Position numbers and translations under genes: made by a program. From contig NC_035792.1 of assembly GCF_001653235.2 (NCBI RefSeq), positions 2,108,001 through 2,172,000 of the forward strand: a DNA stretch of 64,000 nt. Reading direction: 5' to 3'. This document shows, one piece after another, positions 61,612 to 64,000 of the stretch (position 1 is its first letter; every line of letters begins with the position of its first letter). Under the pieces are notes generated by a model. That model saw only the letters and a list, made by a program, of their open reading frames with translations, did not search any database and was not told the DNA's origin. The DNA comes from Pochonia chlamydosporia 170. Lineage: Eukaryota; Ascomycota; Sordariomycetes; Hypocreales; Clavicipitaceae.

Positions 61612-64000
61612 CAGATTCAGCTACTCTGTTGGCATGCACCTGATGACGAAGATAACGACATTAAATGAGATTATGAGCATGATTGTGACCGGCCCTGCTT
61701 TACCATTCGTGATTCGGCATGGATTGGAATATGCCTCACCGATTCGTGGATCTATTACCAGCCTGCATCTCGACCACCTTGTCGAGACTAGGCACGTGGA
61801 CCTTTCCACGGCACAGTAGACTTGAAATTGAGACGTCCACCCATTGTGTTTTCCTTTCCTACGAACAGGTCGCTTCAGGCTAGAAGATTCAAACATTGTT
61901 TTAGCCTCTACATCAGTAGTTTCGACCAGTCCCTAGCCATGACTTTGTCCACAAATGTGTGGAGGATGCTGCTGCCTTGACAGACGCTTTACACTAAGAT
62001 GATTCTAGGAAGCCCGCTCCTGTACTCGGCTCGCGTCGGCCGGACCGGTGCTGCGCGGGACTTTTCTCGCTTGTGGTCTTATGTAGCTCAGTTGAGAAGC
62101 GGCTGGTTTAGAAACGCTCACAGATACAGGAGCCAGTCGACAGTCATGCGATTGAAAGTTCAGAGTGGCTGGGGGCAAAGCTCACAAGCCGCCGCAAAAT
62201 GACGCTGGTGTCAATCAAGCTCCTGACAAGTGGCCTTTGGATTTAGCTAGTGCCAAGGAGAATCATCTAGGTGCCTAACTAGATGCCTAGGCAGGTATAC
62301 CAACAATCTCGCCAACAACCGGAACGGCCTGTATAACGGTACGATCACTGTCTGTGGGAGCGGATTTAAGTTAAGCGCGTCAGGAGCTAGCGCTCAGTGT
62401 AAATCGCAAATTTAACCACCCGGTTCCCAGAGAGAAAAAGCGGCGGTAGCGTTGCATATCTCAATGACGCGTGTATGTGAAGAGCTCAAGTGCTGGGCAT
62501 ACCCCCAAGCTTTGGGTTCTGGGGCCATTGTTCGATGGCTGATCTAGCATGTAGAGTTCGTTCTGTTCAGAGTTTATGAATATGGCAGATGCAGTGTACT
62601 AGCTACACGCGCTTCGACATCGCCAAAGCTTAGGAATTATTGGCTCTATGTACACTGACTGTTTCTCAATACGCTTGCCATTAGTCTTACCGGGCCGTCT
62701 GTCGGTTTGATGAGATAATACCTAGGTAAGTATGTATAGTGAGTGACAGGTGAGGGTCGTCCCGCCCCTGGTCTTGCTTGTCGTTCAGATGCGGTATTCT
62801 ACCTTTCAGCTGCCGCCTTTATAGTCATCATGCATTATCACTCCATGTCATCAGCTACCGTCAACGTATACAACTAACCAGTCTGCTTTAATCATAGTTA
62901 GAGGGGCCGGGGGGGCTAAAAGCTGTCAAACACGGGAAATATATCGCATACAGCGTTGTATGCTACGGCGTATTAAGATGTGTTAGTGTATACTTGGATA
63001 CGGGCAAATGCTTTTTACCTCAGGCTGTGCATGAGGGACTTTGTCGGAAGATACAGAAATGGTGAGACCCAGTGGCTGGACGGGTTGTTAGGACATTCGC
63101 AACAGTGAGAACGATTTCTTTTTTTTCTCTGGTCTGCTCATGGGTTAACTAACATCTCAAGTCAGGCGTTTTTTTAACGCCATCAAATTGTCGCAGCCAC
63201 TAATTCAAATTGCCTATGTGAGACTGGAAGCGGGGGATCAACTGAACGGAGCCAGTTATGTCGTGCTCTGCCAGGGACTGAGCCGAATCAAGCTTCGCAA
63301 GGCTCAGCATAACATGCCCGGATCGATTCTTCATTTTCATGGGATTGGTGTCTTGTCTACCAATGTTGACCTTACGGAGTGGCTGACGTTTAGCGGCAAA
63401 GGCTAAATAATGCATTGTTTCTCTGCGTGGAGAATCTTGTCAACCTCCTGACAAAGCCGAGCTCGTACCGTCAAGGTCGTAGAAGCCAACCGAGCAGGCA
63501 AAATATACCTCTATTAAGGTTTGAACTGATTTGGTGTCGATGCCGTCATACGTTGACCCAATCTGGCCGCCCCAATCCTGTAGGTCTGGTCCATGTCTGC
63601 CAAAACAGGTCTGGCGCTGGGCAGGTTCAAATGTTTGGAAAAGCAGAAGGTTGGATGAGGTCAACTGGTCTGATCAGTCTTGTGGGCCAGAGGATGGATG
63701 CCCTGACGAGGCAAAGCGCCATCCCGGCTGCAGATCACCGCTACGTACCAGACCTAGACATGGCCAGAGAAACCCCACCCCTTGTCTTTTTTTTATTCAC
63801 CCCATCCGATGTCCCCTCCAGGAACCCCGATTTGGTGCCATCACACATCCTCACCTGCACTGGCCCGCGCTCCCCACAACCGTGGTGCGACGCGGGAGAG
63901 TCAACATCGGCAGGTCCAAACGCCGCTTCCTGAGAATCGTCACTCATCAACAGTGAACCTCCCTAGCGACAGGCTAGTCTCCTATTGGCCACGCTTGAGC
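61612..64000. other. Gene-poor 3' end of the window
   Basis: 2.4 kb without a gene I can support. Holds a TACCTAGGTA palindrome (62719-62728), a degenerate one near 62284 and scattered short homopolymers. Open frames at 61999-62202, 63188-63406 and 63415-63933 have no recognisable features; one could be part of a gene continuing past the window edge. Confidence 0.45.

Noticed and set aside
62076..62130. tRNA-like stretch TATGTAGCTCAGTTGAGAAGCGG
   Set aside because: It resembles a D-arm/A-box, but no matching acceptor stem, anticodon arm or GGTTCGA T-loop follows within tRNA distance.
63415..63933. 172-codon plus-strand frame overlapped by other frames on both strands
   Set aside because: Several frames stay open together because of composition; none shows a domain or splice structure.

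Overview
The window is nuclear DNA of a filamentous ascomycete (Pezizomycotina). The genes carry many short GT-AG introns (mostly 46-120 nt) with CTAAC/CTGAC-like branch points, there are no operons, and both strands are used. Among orthologues familiar to me the proteins look most like Sordariomycetes, possibly Hypocreales; that placement is inference. I rebuilt 23 complete protein genes and one truncated gene by joining exons. Every complete multi-exon model sums to a multiple of three and ends at a stop codon.

Layout. 1-9.4 kb: 3' part of a peroxisomal adenine nucleotide carrier (ANT1), ribosomal eL29, the SAM-domain RNA-binding protein VTS1 and the TFIIIC TPR subunit TFC4. 9.7-20.9 kb: an SLP1-type SUN protein, a Mei2-type RNA-binding protein (minus), exocyst SEC15 and the CCAAT-binding subunit HAP5/HapE (minus). 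21.4-29.6 kb: FCF2 (rRNA processing), RSM10 (mitoribosome), an importin-13/Kap122-like karyopherin and mitochondrial TrpRS (minus). 30.9-39.7 kb: aminopeptidase P, a FUN14 protein (minus), the centromeric histone CENP-A (minus, three small exons), a derlin, acireductone dioxygenase and a short-chain dehydrogenase. 40.3-46.1 kb: uracil phosphoribosyltransferase (FUR1), the elongation factor ELF1 (minus) and the GTP-cyclohydrolase-II-like uracil catabolism protein URC1. 48-61.6 kb: ribosomal eS1, a mitochondrial alpha/beta hydrolase (minus), COPII SEC23, ribosomal uL11 and a large TPR/GT41 O-GlcNAc transferase. The last 2.4 kb hold no gene I can support.

Most genes are unrelated housekeeping functions. 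The clearest functional grouping is FUR1 and URC1, which act in the same uracil salvage/degradation branch.

The most unusual signal is splicing architecture. URC1 has 20 exons in 2.7 kb, including internal exons of 9, 4 and 4 nt that are needed to restore conserved protein sequence. MEI2 has 18- and 29-nt exons next to a GC-AG intron. HAP5 and FUR1 also have very small internal exons. Other points are a dispersed intergenic palindrome with core TACCTAGGTA, an AT-rich island bounded by opposite homopolymer runs (39.7-40.2 kb), and a divergent CENP-A. I found no convincing tRNA, rRNA, CRISPR array or intact transposon.
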